This document shows, piece after piece, positions 16,790-25,380 of a stretch of 64,000 bases of DNA. The translations under genes were made by a program, and so were the position numbers. The notes under the pieces were generated by a model. It had not been told where the DNA came from. It did not search any database and was given only the letters and a program-made list of their open reading frames with translations. The number at the start of each line of letters is the position of its first letter. The stretch's first letter is position 1. The stretch is from Desulfovirgula sp. (GTDB taxonomy: Bacteria; Bacillota; Desulfotomaculia; Desulfotomaculales; Desulfovirgulaceae). The DNA lies in NCBI GenBank assembly GCA_020725525.1, contig DYEX01000139.1, forward strand, positions 1-64,000, given 5' to 3'.

Positions 16790-17608
16790 TCACCTGCCCA
16801 GGAAGAGTCCTTCCGGGTCAATGACATTGCGCAGCAGGTACAGCTCATGATAGGTGGGCGGTGGAGTTTCGCCCCGGCAGCGGCTGACATCCAGGTCGAA
16901 ACCCACGTTATTTTCTACGTCTTCTACGGTAACGCCCGGATGGACGGTATCCAGGTACATCTCCCCCGTTTCCTCATCGAAACGGAAGACGGCCATGCTG
17001 GTGATTACCGCCACCGGCCCACCCCGGAAGGCCGAACCAAAGGCCTCCCGGCGCGTGACCCATTCACCACCGGGCCACTTCTTGACCCGCCAGCCCGGCG
17101 AGGTGACGTAATCCACCTGTTCTTTAAAACGACGTTTCTCCTGCACCATTATAAACACGGTTCGCCGGGCCAGGGAGTTGATGTCCGGGTTGCCGCCCGA
17201 ACCGGTGAGGCGCACCGCGGGATGGTAATAGTCACCGCCGATGGCGGTGGTGTTTACGTTGCCATACCTGTCAATTTCCGCCCCGCCCAGAAAGGCCAGG
17301 TCCACCACACCCCGCTGCAGCTGGCCGAAAACGTCAAACAGACCCGAGGACACCGAAGCCCTGTATTCGCAGCGGGCGTCGCCCACGGAAGAAGGCAGGT
17401 GTGCGGGGCGGCCGTCCATGGAGCCGGCCTCGTAAATGATCGAAGCCCGCGGCGCACCGGTTTTCTGGGCCAGGGTCACCGCCAGCATGGGCAGCCCGGT
17501 GCCGGCAAACACGACCTCGCCGTCCTGGATTTCCCGCGCACCGGCCACGGCCAGAAGTTCTATCAGCTTGTATTCCCCGGGCTGAGCCGGACTGTGGTTG
17601 TTACGCAT
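16790..17608 (-). CDS. CoA-transferase, beta subunit (glutaconate CoA-transferase B-like)
   Basis: This 272-residue family I CoA-transferase subunit has the GctB pattern. The active-site glutamate is in IIYEAGSMDG, and the LGGAEIDRYGNVNTT and GSGGNPDINSLARR loops follow. These enzymes move CoA from an acyl-CoA to a free acid. It ends the operon and lies 5 bases after the alpha subunit. The related IpdB ring-cleaving hydrolases lack the glutamate, so a true transferase is favoured. The actual acid is not predictable; an acetoacetate-, glutaconate- or branched-acid-type substrate would fit the thiolase and dehydrogenase upstream. Confidence 0.85.
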   Translation of the reverse strand: MRNNHSPAQPGEYKLIELLAVAGAREIQDGEVVFAGTGLPMLAVTLAQKTGAPRASIIYEAGSMDGRPAHLPSSVGDARCEYRASVSSGLFDVFGQLQRGVVDLAFLGGAEIDRYGNVNTTAIGGDYYHPAVRLTGSGGNPDINSLARRTVFIMVQEKRRFKEQVDYVTSPGWRVKKWPGGEWVTRREAFGSAFRGGPVAVITSMAVFRFDEETGEMYLDTVHPGVTVEDVENNVGFDLDVSRCRGETPPPTYHELYLLRNVIDPEGLFLGR

Positions 17609-17613
17609 GTTTC

Positions 17614-18594
17614 CTATGCACCCCTCTTCACCCGCGTGCTGTACTTGTAGGAAGAGTTGGCCCGCAGCGTATCCAGCCGCCGGAAGCCTATCTTGTACAG
17701 GTACTCATCAAAGCTGTTTACTTTGAGGATCCACTCTTCCGCCCACGCATCGAAGCCTTCCTGTGTCCTGGTCTTGTTGTAGAAATCGCGAATAAACTGC
17801 CCGTCCACTTCGTAATACCCGAAGCAACCGGTGGGATGGGCACCCCATGGCTGCTCAATGACGGCATCCACCAGGTAGTGGGGGATCAGGTTGGCCGTGG
17901 GTTCCTGGCGGATAACTTCTTCCGGCACGATTTCTTCAGCCACCACGATCACCTTATCGGCGGCTTTAATGGCCTCCGCATCGGAATAGCGCTGGCCGAA
18001 TACCCGCACGGTACCCTCATCGCCCACCTGCTGCACGTGGGCAATACACACGTTGGGCCGCGCCGCGGGTACATGAATAATATCGCCCTGCTCACCAAAG
18101 AAAGGATCAGCCAAAAATTCAAACTTGCGCCTGGGAATGCGGGGGTTGGAGCCGTCCCGCAGGCCGTATTTACCCAGGACGTCGTACTGGGGATTGAGGA
18201 TGTCCGTACCCAGGGAAGCCCGGGTCGGCAGGTAGGGAACACCCATGGCCCCGGCAGCAAAGCGCATGATCATGTGCACGTGGCTGTAGTCCTCAATGAG
18301 CAGTTCCCCGGATTTCAGCTTGCGGGCGGCGTTGGCACCTACTTTGCCGTACAGCTCGTGACCGATCCAGCAGGTTTCCAGGACCTTAACGCAGCCTGCT
18401 CCAATCAGGACTTCACCGTGGGTACCCGAGTTGACTTCGATCAGGTGCAGGTTCTTTTTGCGCTGACGTACCATCTCATATACAATGGCCATCGGGCGGC
18501 GCCAGATGGTAAATCCGGAAAAAGTGATCATGTCGCCGTCATTAATCAGCTGCACGGCTTCCTGAATGCTCATGCGCTTGTCCTTTTTGGCCAA
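17614..18594 (-). CDS. CoA-transferase, alpha subunit (glutaconate CoA-transferase A-like)
   Basis: The 326 residues match GctA-type alpha subunits: the N-terminal MSIQEAVQLINDGDMITFSG, the IEVNSGTHGEVLIG segment and the conserved GMxxxP-type region. It pairs with the beta subunit directly downstream, which carries the catalytic glutamate. Together they would activate an organic acid to its CoA ester for the acyl-CoA dehydrogenase and thiolase of the same operon. The IpdA family of steroid-ring hydrolases has the same fold and cannot be fully excluded from this subunit alone. Confidence 0.85.
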   Translation of the reverse strand: MAKKDKRMSIQEAVQLINDGDMITFSGFTIWRRPMAIVYEMVRQRKKNLHLIEVNSGTHGEVLIGAGCVKVLETCWIGHELYGKVGANAARKLKSGELLIEDYSHVHMIMRFAAGAMGVPYLPTRASLGTDILNPQYDVLGKYGLRDGSNPRIPRRKFEFLADPFFGEQGDIIHVPAARPNVCIAHVQQVGDEGTVRVFGQRYSDAEAIKAADKVIVVAEEIVPEEVIRQEPTANLIPHYLVDAVIEQPWGAHPTGCFGYYEVDGQFIRDFYNKTRTQEGFDAWAEEWILKVNSFDEYLYKIGFRRLDTLRANSSYKYSTRVKRGA

Positions 18595-18662
18595 GAAAAA
18601 TCCCTCCTTAAAATCCTTTGGGCCGGCTTAAAGATTTACAGGCATACAGCCGTGGTGCAGGT

Positions 18663-19811
18663 TCAACCCCGCAGCAAGTTCCTGGCGATGACCAGCCGCT
18701 GAATCTGGTTGGTACCCTCATAGATCTGGGTGATCTTGGCGTCGCGCATGTACCGCTCCACGGGGTACTCCTTGCAGTAGCCGTAACCGCCCAGGATCTG
18801 CACCGCGTTGGTGGTGACAAACATGGCCGTATCCGTGGCATACATTTTGGCCATGGAAGCTTCCCTGGAGTGGGGCAGCCCTTTGTCCTTCAGCCGGGCG
18901 GCCCGGTAAACCAGCAGCCGGGCGGCATCGATCTGGGTGGCCATGTCGGCCAGCATGAACTGGATGGCCTGGAATTCGGCAATGGGCCGGCCAAACTGCA
19001 CCCGCTGCCTGGAGTATTCCAGGGCCACGTCAAAGGCCGCCTGGGCAATGCCCAGGCCCTGGGCGCCAATACCGATGCGGCCGCCGTCCAGAAGGGCCAT
19101 GGCTACCTTGAAACCCTCGCCCTCCTGGCCCAGCACGTTCTCCCGCGGCACCCTGGCGTTGTCAAAGATCAGCTCCGTGGTCCGGGAGCCGTTGAGCCCC
19201 ATCTTTTCTTCCACTTTACCGATAGTAAAGCCCGGGGTGTCCTTCTCAATTAACAGACAGGTGATTCCCTTGTGCCCTTTACCCGGGCTGGTGCGCACGA
19301 AGGTGACGTAGAGATCCGCTTCCCCACCGCTGGTAATGAAGATCTTGCTGCCGTTGACAATGTAGTAGTCGCCTTCCAGCCGGGCGCTGGTGGACAGGCT
19401 GGAAGGGTCCGAACCGGCGTTGGACTCGGTAAGGGCGAAAGCTCCCAGCCACTCACCGGTAGCCAGCTTGATTAAATACTTTTGCTTCTGCTCTTCCGTA
19501 CCGTGATAGAGGAGGGAAAAGCACCCCAGCGAGGTATGCACGGCCAGGATTACGCCGGTGGAGGCGCAGGCCCGGGAGATCTCTTCGATGGCCATGATAT
19601 ATGAGAGAAAGTCACAACCCGCACCGCCGTATTCCTCGGGGATGGGAATGCCCATCAACCCCAACTCGGCCAGTTTTCTCAGGTTTTCCCGGGGGAAGCG
19701 GTGTTCCCGGTCAATTTCAGCCGCCCGGGGGGCAAATTCGTTCTGGGCCAGTTTGCGCACCGTATCGCGGATCATCAGTTGTTCTTCGGTAAGGTCAAAG
19801 TCCAGGGTCAT
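18663..19811 (-). CDS. Acyl-CoA dehydrogenase
   Basis: This 382-residue flavoprotein has the full short-chain acyl-CoA dehydrogenase layout. It opens with DFDLTEEQLMIRDTVRK, has the FAD-contacting FALTESNAGSDPSS and FITSGGEAD segments, and has the catalytic glutamate in QIYEGTNQIQR near the C-terminus. It introduces a 2,3-double bond into an acyl-CoA and passes electrons to ETF. It lies 21 bases after thiolase. No etfAB genes are adjacent, so the chromosomal ETF must serve it. Chain length cannot be read from the sequence; the motifs look like the butyryl-CoA or short-branched type. Confidence 0.94.
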   Translation of the reverse strand: MTLDFDLTEEQLMIRDTVRKLAQNEFAPRAAEIDREHRFPRENLRKLAELGLMGIPIPEEYGGAGCDFLSYIMAIEEISRACASTGVILAVHTSLGCFSLLYHGTEEQKQKYLIKLATGEWLGAFALTESNAGSDPSSLSTSARLEGDYYIVNGSKIFITSGGEADLYVTFVRTSPGKGHKGITCLLIEKDTPGFTIGKVEEKMGLNGSRTTELIFDNARVPRENVLGQEGEGFKVAMALLDGGRIGIGAQGLGIAQAAFDVALEYSRQRVQFGRPIAEFQAIQFMLADMATQIDAARLLVYRAARLKDKGLPHSREASMAKMYATDTAMFVTTNAVQILGGYGYCKEYPVERYMRDAKITQIYEGTNQIQRLVIARNLLRG

Positions 19812-19832
19812 TGTAATTCAGCTCCTCGCTTT

Positions 19833-21014
19833 CTAGTCATCTACCCGCACCAGCACGGCATCGCCCTGGGCGGCGCCGCTGCAGATGGCCGCAACGCCCA
19901 GGCCGCCGCCCCGCCGGCGAAGCTCGTAGATTAACGTCATCAGGATGCGGGCACCGCTGGCGCCAATGGGATGGCCGAAAGCCACCGCGCCGCCGTTAAC
20001 ATTAATTTTATCTTGCGGTAAATTGGCAATTTTTGTGCTAACCAGGACCACGGCTGCAAAGGCCTCGTTGACCTCGAACAGGTCAATGGCATCCACCGTC
20101 AGTCCCTTTCTGGCCAGCAACTTGTTGATGGATAGTCCGGGTACGGTGGCAATGTATCTGGCATCCTGGGAAACCGAGGCATGCCCCAGTATGGTGGCCA
20201 GGGGCTTTACACCCAGCTCCCGGGCCTTTTCCCGGGACATCAAAACCAGGGCCCCCGCCCCGTCATTGACCCCCGGGGCATTACCGGCGGTAACCGTATT
20301 ATTGGGGTCAAAAACCGGCGGCAGGCGGCGCAGGGCCTCCAGGCTGGTATCCCGGCGCGGTGCTTCGTCCGTGTCTACAACTATTGACTCACCTTTTTTC
20401 TGCGGGATGGTTACCGGCACGATCTCATCCTTCAAACGCCCGCCGTCGATGGCGGCAATGGCCCGCTGGTGGCTGCGCAGGGCCCATTCGTCCTGTTCTT
20501 CCCGGGAGACGCCGTATTCCCTGGCCACTTCGCCACCGTGGATGGCCATGTGCCGGTTGTAGAAGGCGCACCAGAGGCCGTCGTGGACCATCAGGTCGAC
20601 AAACCCGGTGTCACCCATGCGCAGGCCCCAGCGGGCGTGCACAAAGTAGGGGGCGTTGCTCATGCTTTCCATTCCGCCGGCAACAATAATGTCGGCATCC
20701 CCGGCCCTGATGATCTGGTCGCCCAGGGTGACCGCCCGCAGGCCGGAAGCGCAGACCTTGTTTATGGTTTCCGAGGGCACCTCCCAGGGCAGGCCCGCCA
20801 GCCGGGTGGCCTGGCGGGAGGGAATCTGGCCGCAGCCGCCCTGCAGGACCTGGCCCATGATCACGTTTTCCACCTGATCCCCGCTGATGCCCGCCCGCCG
20901 GACGGCCTCCTGAATCACTATTCCCCCCAGTTGTACGGCAGTGAGGGGTTTGAGCGCACCGCCCAGCTTTCCGAAAGGGGTTCTGGCTGCACTGACGATG
21001 ACTGTCTCGCGCAC
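19833..21014 (-). CDS. Acetyl-CoA C-acyltransferase (thiolase)
   Basis: Thiolase cleaves 3-oxoacyl-CoA with CoA, or condenses two acetyl-CoA. The 393-residue protein has the nucleophilic cysteine in [10 protein letters not shown], the [10 protein letters not shown] histidine motif and the C-terminal cysteine region. That last motif reads CSGAAQG, not the usual CxGGGxG, an uncommon variant of a glycine-rich active-site loop. The GTG start at 21014 is chosen because AAGGAG lies eight bases upstream. It is the first gene of the operon, behind a leader of about 135 bases and a sigma-54 promoter. Confidence 0.93.
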   Translation of the reverse strand: MRETVIVSAARTPFGKLGGALKPLTAVQLGGIVIQEAVRRAGISGDQVENVIMGQVLQGGCGQIPSRQATRLAGLPWEVPSETINKVCASGLRAVTLGDQIIRAGDADIIVAGGMESMSNAPYFVHARWGLRMGDTGFVDLMVHDGLWCAFYNRHMAIHGGEVAREYGVSREEQDEWALRSHQRAIAAIDGGRLKDEIVPVTIPQKKGESIVVDTDEAPRRDTSLEALRRLPPVFDPNNTVTAGNAPGVNDGAGALVLMSREKARELGVKPLATILGHASVSQDARYIATVPGLSINKLLARKGLTVDAIDLFEVNEAFAAVVLVSTKIANLPQDKINVNGGAVAFGHPIGASGARILMTLIYELRRRGGGLGVAAICSGAAQGDAVLVRVDD

Positions 21015-21160
21015 AAAAATTTCTCCTTTCCCCGCAAAAGTCGGCATCCACCTCTGGTTTATAATAACATGTTCAATCACCGGCAAGAATGCACAAACTG
21101 CAGATCAGGGATAACATTTTGGCTGAATTTTACTGAACTTTATTCTGAACTTTATTGTTT

Positions 21161-21177
21161 AGCAAAAGGCATACCAA
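21161..21177 (-). promoter_or_regulatory. Sigma-54 (-24/-12) promoter of the thiolase operon
   Basis: On the minus strand the sequence reads TTGGTATGCCTTTTGCT. It has GG and GC exactly ten bases apart and agrees with the consensus YTGGYACRN4TTGCW at all but one specified base. A sigma-54 activator gene is the next transcription unit after the operon. Apart from this, the 374-base gap 21015-21388 holds a leader, a repeat-like upstream site at 21268 and the ridA terminator. Confidence 0.8.
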
Positions 21178-21267
21178 AGGATATAATCGAATTGTCAATC
21201 AAGTTAAAAACTTTATAATATCTGACTTTTCAACGTTTTTAAAATACCGCCAGCCAGTATCCACGAT

Positions 21268-21284
21268 TGTATACACTGTAGACA
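21268..21284. promoter_or_regulatory. Possible upstream activating site for the sigma-54 activator
   Basis: TGTATACA and TGTAGACA form two half-palindromic 8-mers one base apart, about 100 bases upstream of the -24/-12 promoter. That is the usual distance for an activator of this class. This is inference from position and symmetry only. Confidence 0.35.
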
Positions 21285-21339
21285 GTTGTCATTGACATGC
21301 CACTTTCTTCAACTTTGCGACAGACGGGGTGACCTGCCG

Positions 21340-21367
21340 CACGAAATAACCCCTGACAAAGTCAGGT
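21340..21367 (-). terminator. Hairpin after ridA
   Basis: CCTGAC and GTCAGG arms with a three-base loop (21352-21366) lie about 20 bases past the ridA stop. GGTTATTT follows on the minus strand, so the terminator is weak to moderate. It would keep ridA transcription out of the thiolase promoter region. Confidence 0.45.
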
Positions 21368-21388
21368 GCGGATCGGGATCCGAGAAGG

Positions 21389-21769
21389 TTACAGGACGGC
21401 TACGGCTTCAATTTCCACCAGTACATCCCTGGGCAGGCGGGATACCGCCACGCAGGAGCGCGCCGGCGCAGTCCGGGTAAAAAATTCGGCGTAAACTTCG
21501 TTTAACCCGGGAAAGTCATTCATATCGGTGATAAACACGGTGGTTTTCACCACCCGCTCCAGGGAAGTGCCTGCAGCCGCCAGAACTTCTTTCAAATTGT
21601 TCAACACCTGCCTGGTTTGCACTGTAATGTCCCCCTCCACCACATTACCTGTGGCCGGGTCGATGGGAATTTGGCCCGATACAAACACAAATCCACCGGC
21701 CTTAACGGCCTGGGAATAGGGCCCTATGGCGGCCGGAGCCCTGTCAGTACGTACTGCTTCCTTCTCCAT
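21389..21769 (-). CDS. ridA: RidA-family enamine/imine deaminase
   Basis: This 126-residue YjgF/RidA protein hydrolyses reactive enamine and imine intermediates of PLP enzymes. The family motifs are complete: [25 protein letters not shown], the [11 protein letters not shown] strand and the ligand-binding arginine in [12 protein letters not shown]. It forms trimers in known members. It is a single gene between the sigma-54-controlled operon and murT-gatD, with its own terminator-like hairpin, and is probably a housekeeping gene. Confidence 0.94.
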   Translation of the reverse strand: MEKEAVRTDRAPAAIGPYSQAVKAGGFVFVSGQIPIDPATGNVVEGDITVQTRQVLNNLKEVLAAAGTSLERVVKTTVFITDMNDFPGLNEVYAEFFTRTAPARSCVAVSRLPRDVLVEIEAVAVL

Positions 21770-21866
21770 TTTGAAAAACCTCCCCCCATCCAGTGATACA
21801 GTATGTATTATTTGCTTTTTTGGCCTGAAACCTCTTACATACCAGGCAGCTCAACCTCTATGTCTA

Positions 21867-21907
21867 CGCTCACTCCTGTGCTCCGCGCCGGCAGTACCAC
21901 GGTTCGC
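21867..21907. repeat. GTAAATATTCAGT-family repeat, partial copy 2
   Basis: CGCTCACTCC, GTGCTCCGCGCCGGCAG and CGGTTCGC occur in the same order as in 24150-24195 and 52710-52752. Only the inner part of the unit is present. It lies between gatD and ridA, a 220-base gap with no gene. Confidence 0.5.
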
Positions 21908-21989
21908 ATAACGCCGTGCCTCATCACAGACACGCTTTGGTACCGTTTCCAGCGCGATTCGCGCTGCCGGGGGACTTTCCCCCGGACCT

Positions 21990-22730
21990 TTATCTTAACA
22001 GGCGCTTGAGCATTATTTCACTGGCCGCCATTTCCAGGCGGTCGTCCAAAGGGGTGAGTTCAGCCGGCAAACCCCGGCGGCGTAATGCCAGGGAGATGAG
22101 GTGATCCGTAAGCCGGGGGTTCTTGGGCAGCAGGGGGCCGTGGAGGTAGGAGCAAAAGACGTTTTTGTAACGGGCCCCCTCGGTGCCGTCCTCTCCGTTG
22201 TTGCCGTAGCCCACCAGCACCCGGCCCAGCGGGGAAATCTGTCCCAGGAAGGTACGTCCGGCATGGTTTTCAAAACCGGTCACCCGCACCGGCTCCCCTT
22301 CTATTTCCAGCTCTACGGCCACGTTGCCGGTCATCCTCTTCCGCCCGGCCTCCGTATAAAAGTCCAAAAGACCCAGGCCGGGAATCACGTGGCCTTCCAG
22401 GGTGCGGTAATATTTGCCCAGCAGCTGGTAGCCGCCGCAGATGGCCAGCACCACCAGCCCGTCCTCCACCGCCGCCTGCAAAAGCTCCCGGCGATTTTCC
22501 AGGTCTTTGGCCATGAGGTTTTGCTCCCGGTCGGAACCCCCGCCCAGGAAAAGAAAATCCATTTCCCGGAAGTCAACCGGGTCCCCCAGGTTAATGCAAT
22601 GCACCTCCACTTCAATCCCGCGCCACTGGCAGCGGCGGACATAGGCCATCACGTTACCCCGGTCGCCATAGAGATTTAACAGGTCAGGATACAGATGGCA
22701 GACTTTCAGCACGACTTTCCCTCTTTGCAT
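21990..22730 (-). CDS. gatD: Lipid II isoglutaminyl synthase, glutaminase subunit GatD
   Basis: GatD supplies ammonia from glutamine to MurT, and the pair amidates D-glutamate in the lipid II stem peptide at the cytoplasmic membrane. The 246-residue class I amidotransferase has the nucleophile in LAICGGYQLLG (about Cys95), an oxyanion segment FLGGGSDREQ and the C-terminal histidine in SYLHGPLLPKNP. It overlaps the 3' end of murT by 47 bases, so they are translationally coupled. The general glutaminase resemblance to CobB/CobQ is resolved by the murT neighbour. Confidence 0.93.
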   Translation of the reverse strand: MQRGKVVLKVCHLYPDLLNLYGDRGNVMAYVRRCQWRGIEVEVHCINLGDPVDFREMDFLFLGGGSDREQNLMAKDLENRRELLQAAVEDGLVVLAICGGYQLLGKYYRTLEGHVIPGLGLLDFYTEAGRKRMTGNVAVELEIEGEPVRVTGFENHAGRTFLGQISPLGRVLVGYGNNGEDGTEGARYKNVFCSYLHGPLLPKNPRLTDHLISLALRRRGLPAELTPLDDRLEMAASEIMLKRLLR

Positions 22731-24087
22731 AACCGCTCAAAATCCTTTCCAGGGGCCACAGGGCCGTATAGGTAGCCAAAAGATAGGCCGTGGTGCCGGA
22801 ACCATTTAAAACGTGTTCTACGGCCCGGTGCATGTTCTCGACCACAACCTTGTCAAGGGGCACCCCGGCATATTTCAGCCTGACGGCCATTTCCGCTCCC
22901 CTTTGCCCGGTGCAGACCAGGGAGTTCAAACGGTGGTGGTGCTCCTCCAGAACCTCAAAATCCACGTCCCACAGCCAGGAAATGTCCCGCCCGTCGGCAT
23001 CGTTGTCATTGATGGCAATGAGCACATCCACCGGGCCGGGGAGGGACAGCAAAGCTCCCAACCCCTCGTTAAACCCGGTGGGGTTTTTGACCAGGTTTAA
23101 GAGCACCGGCTTATCCCGGTAGCGGAACCTTTCCATGCGGCCGGTGGCCGGGGTGTAACCCGCCAGGGCGCGGATTATCACCCCCGGCTCCACGCCCAGG
23201 GAAAGGCCGGCCGAAAAAGCCGCCAGGCCGTTGTAGAGGTTATACAACCCGGGCACGGGAATAACCAGTTCATGGGAGCCGGCGGGCGAACGCAGGCGGC
23301 AGGTTATCCTGTGATCTCCCCGGGAAACTTCCGTGCCCTCCACATCGGCGAAAGGCCGGGAAAAGCCGCAGCCGGGACAACGGTAATCACCCAGCTGGCT
23401 GTAGTGATAGCAGGCATAAAAAAGCTCCCGCCCGCAATGGGGGCAGAAGCGCCCTTCCCGGGCGGCGGCGGAAAGGGAAGTCACCTGCCGGTGTTTCCCC
23501 AGGCCATAATAAAACGCCTCTTTCCCGGTGGAGGCGGCCAGGGGAGCTACCAGGGGATCATCGGCATTTAATACCAGCCCCGTCCCCGGCAACTGCACCA
23601 GGGCCTCACGGATGAGGGATATGGTTTTGTCCAGTTCCCCGTAGCGATCCAGCTGGTCCCGGAAAAAGTTGGTGATCACCACCATGTTTGGATGTACCTG
23701 GCGGGTAACCCGCGGAAAAGAGGCCTCGTCCACCTCCAGGAGGGCGTAGTCGCAGTCCACCCGGCCTGCAAGAGATGCGGCCTTTAAAAAAGCGGTGGTC
23801 ACGCCGGTAATCAGGTTAGCCCCCTCGGTGTTGACCACCACCCGGTAACCGGCCTCCCTGACCACCCGGGCAATCATGTTGTTGGTGGTGGTTTTACCGT
23901 TGGTGCCGGTGACCATGACCACGCCCCGGCGGGCCTGCCGGGCCAGGCAGCCCAGGATGCCGGGACAGATTTTCAAGGCCACCATGCCGGGCAGGGAGGA
24001 GCCTTTACCCCGTCCCAGCAGGCGAACCAGCCACATGATTACTTTGGCAACCAGTATGGCAAGGATCAAACGCAAGCGAAAAGCCAA
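22684..24087 (-). CDS. murT: Lipid II isoglutaminyl synthase, Mur-ligase subunit MurT
   Basis: MurT is a Mur-ligase-like ATPase that works with GatD. The visible parts are the P-loop VTGTNGKTTTNNMI, a four-cysteine zinc ribbon (FCPHCG and RCPGCG) inserted in the central domain, the typical NDNDADGRDISWLWDVDFE segment, and the C-terminal MurT domain. The family length is about 440-460. I place the start at a TTG at 24087 (GCAGG six bases before), giving 467 residues. A longer frame to 24234 would add about 49 residues encoded by a dispersed repeat, which is unlikely to be real protein. Confidence 0.9.
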   Translation of the reverse strand: MAFRLRLILAILVAKVIMWLVRLLGRGKGSSLPGMVALKICPGILGCLARQARRGVVMVTGTNGKTTTNNMIARVVREAGYRVVVNTEGANLITGVTTAFLKAASLAGRVDCDYALLEVDEASFPRVTRQVHPNMVVITNFFRDQLDRYGELDKTISLIREALVQLPGTGLVLNADDPLVAPLAASTGKEAFYYGLGKHRQVTSLSAAAREGRFCPHCGRELFYACYHYSQLGDYRCPGCGFSRPFADVEGTEVSRGDHRITCRLRSPAGSHELVIPVPGLYNLYNGLAAFSAGLSLGVEPGVIIRALAGYTPATGRMERFRYRDKPVLLNLVKNPTGFNEGLGALLSLPGPVDVLIAINDNDADGRDISWLWDVDFEVLEEHHHRLNSLVCTGQRGAEMAVRLKYAGVPLDKVVVENMHRAVEHVLNGSGTTAYLLATYTALWPLERILSGYAKRESRAESLPSVS

Positions 24088-24112
24088 GTTTTTCCTGCAC
24101 CCCTTGTTAGAG

Positions 24113-24195
24113 GAAATATAGTGAGCCCGGTTGGATGCGGCGCTGTCCCCGCTCACTCCAGTGCTTCGCGCCGACAGCACCGCGGTTCGCTTCAG
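24113..24195. repeat. GTAAATATTCAGT-family repeat, copy 3 left arm
   Basis: AATATAGTGAGCCCGGTTGG and GATGCGGCGCTGTCC match the units at 52511 and 52673 and, inverted, the arm at 24326-24417. The two arms enclose about 130 bases. The element fills most of the 313-base gap between murT and the hydrolase gene and supplies the spurious upstream extension of murT. Confidence 0.65.
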
Positions 24196-24325
24196 GCCGG
24201 CTCTGGCTCTCTGCGGATTGCCCGCCACTAACATTCTTCGTCGTTACCTTAATTAAATAATATGTCTTAAAAGTCTTCTTCCGGGTAGTTCATCATGCGT
24301 CCTCGAGAGCCGAGCCGGCAACCTC

Positions 24326-24417
24326 GCTTCACCGGGTGCTGTTACCGGCGCTTCGCAAGTCGTTCGCTCCGGACAGCGCCGCATCCTCGTCATAACGGTT
24401 TTACTGAATATTTACGA
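24326..24417. repeat. GTAAATATTCAGT-family repeat, copy 3 right arm (inverted)
   Basis: Reverse complement of the family unit, ending TTTTACTGAATATTTAC. It runs into the coding sequence: the last residues of the metallo-beta-lactamase-fold protein (VNIQ and the stop) are encoded by the repeat. It closely matches 3789-3878 and, inverted, 31800-31842. Confidence 0.65.
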
Positions 24418-25363
24418 GGAAATAATACGCCACGCCGTCCTTCTTCTCCACTTTCACCCGGTCCTCTTCCACCAGTACGTCCAGGTGGGCCTGGACTTCC
24501 GAAAGTCCTAAAAAGATGTTGAACCCCTTCAAATCGGGATAGGTGATCCGGGAAAGCTCAAAGGCGGTGCACCGCCCGTACTTGTGCAACAGGTCTACCA
24601 GGGCGTCAAAACGGGCCTGGTGGTGTTCCCGCACCATGGCCACCACCTGCCGGTAGTCGTCTATGACTTCCCCGTGCCCCGGCCACACCCGCTTTATGTC
24701 CATGGACGTCAGCCTGTCCAGCCCCTGCAGGTAGTGGCGCAGGCTGGGTGCCCGCCGATCGGGGTGAACCGGATCGGGCTCCAGAAACGGGTTGGGTGTA
24801 ATATGGGGCAGCAAAAAATCGCCGGAAATAAGGCTTTTTCCCGCCGGGTCGTAAAAACAAAGGTGCCCGGTGGCATGACCCGGAAAATGGAGCACCCTTA
24901 AGCTCCCCCGCTCAAAGGGTATTTCCACTCCGTCGGTCGTGGCTACGGCGCCCCCGGGCGGCACAAAGGGCCTGGGGAGCTTATCCCTGTCCTTGAGAAT
25001 CTCCGCTATGATCTCCGCCGGGGTACCGGCTTCCCGGACAAAGGGCATCCTCTCCCCGATAAAATCGTTTTTGCCGCTCAGTTTCTTTAAATCATAGGGA
25101 TGGATGTATATTTTTGCCCCCGTCAGGGAGTGTATCCAGCGGGCCAGGCCGCTGTGATCGGAATGGAAATGGGTGAGCAGAATCCGTTCAATTCCGGCCA
25201 GGGGAACACCCAAACGGTTCAGTTCTTTCTGCAATACTTCCCTGGCCTCGCCGGTATCGGGCCCCGGGTCCACCAGGGTATAGGGTCGTGAAGCGATGAG
25301 ATAGGCATTGACCGGTCCCACCGCGTAAGGGGTGGGCACCACTATCCTGTGCAACGGTAACAA
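24401..25363 (-). CDS. MBL-fold metallo-hydrolase (glyoxalase II-like)
   Basis: The 320 residues contain the zinc motif THFHSDH (about residue 70), further ligands in FPGHATGH and VWPGHGE, and a C-terminal winged-helix-like region seen in the LACTB2/RNase-Z-like hydrolase subgroup. The substrate is unknown; thioesters or lactone-like compounds are typical. The TTG start at 25363 has AGGGGAG seven bases before it. Its final codons lie inside a dispersed repeat, so the C-terminus may have been altered by repeat insertion. Confidence 0.85.
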   Translation of the reverse strand: MLPLHRIVVPTPYAVGPVNAYLIASRPYTLVDPGPDTGEAREVLQKELNRLGVPLAGIERILLTHFHSDHSGLARWIHSLTGAKIYIHPYDLKKLSGKNDFIGERMPFVREAGTPAEIIAEILKDRDKLPRPFVPPGGAVATTDGVEIPFERGSLRVLHFPGHATGHLCFYDPAGKSLISGDFLLPHITPNPFLEPDPVHPDRRAPSLRHYLQGLDRLTSMDIKRVWPGHGEVIDDYRQVVAMVREHHQARFDALVDLLHKYGRCTAFELSRITYPDLKGFNIFLGLSEVQAHLDVLVEEDRVKVEKKDGVAYYFLVNIQ

Positions 25364-25380
25364 TCAACAACTCCCCTTTA

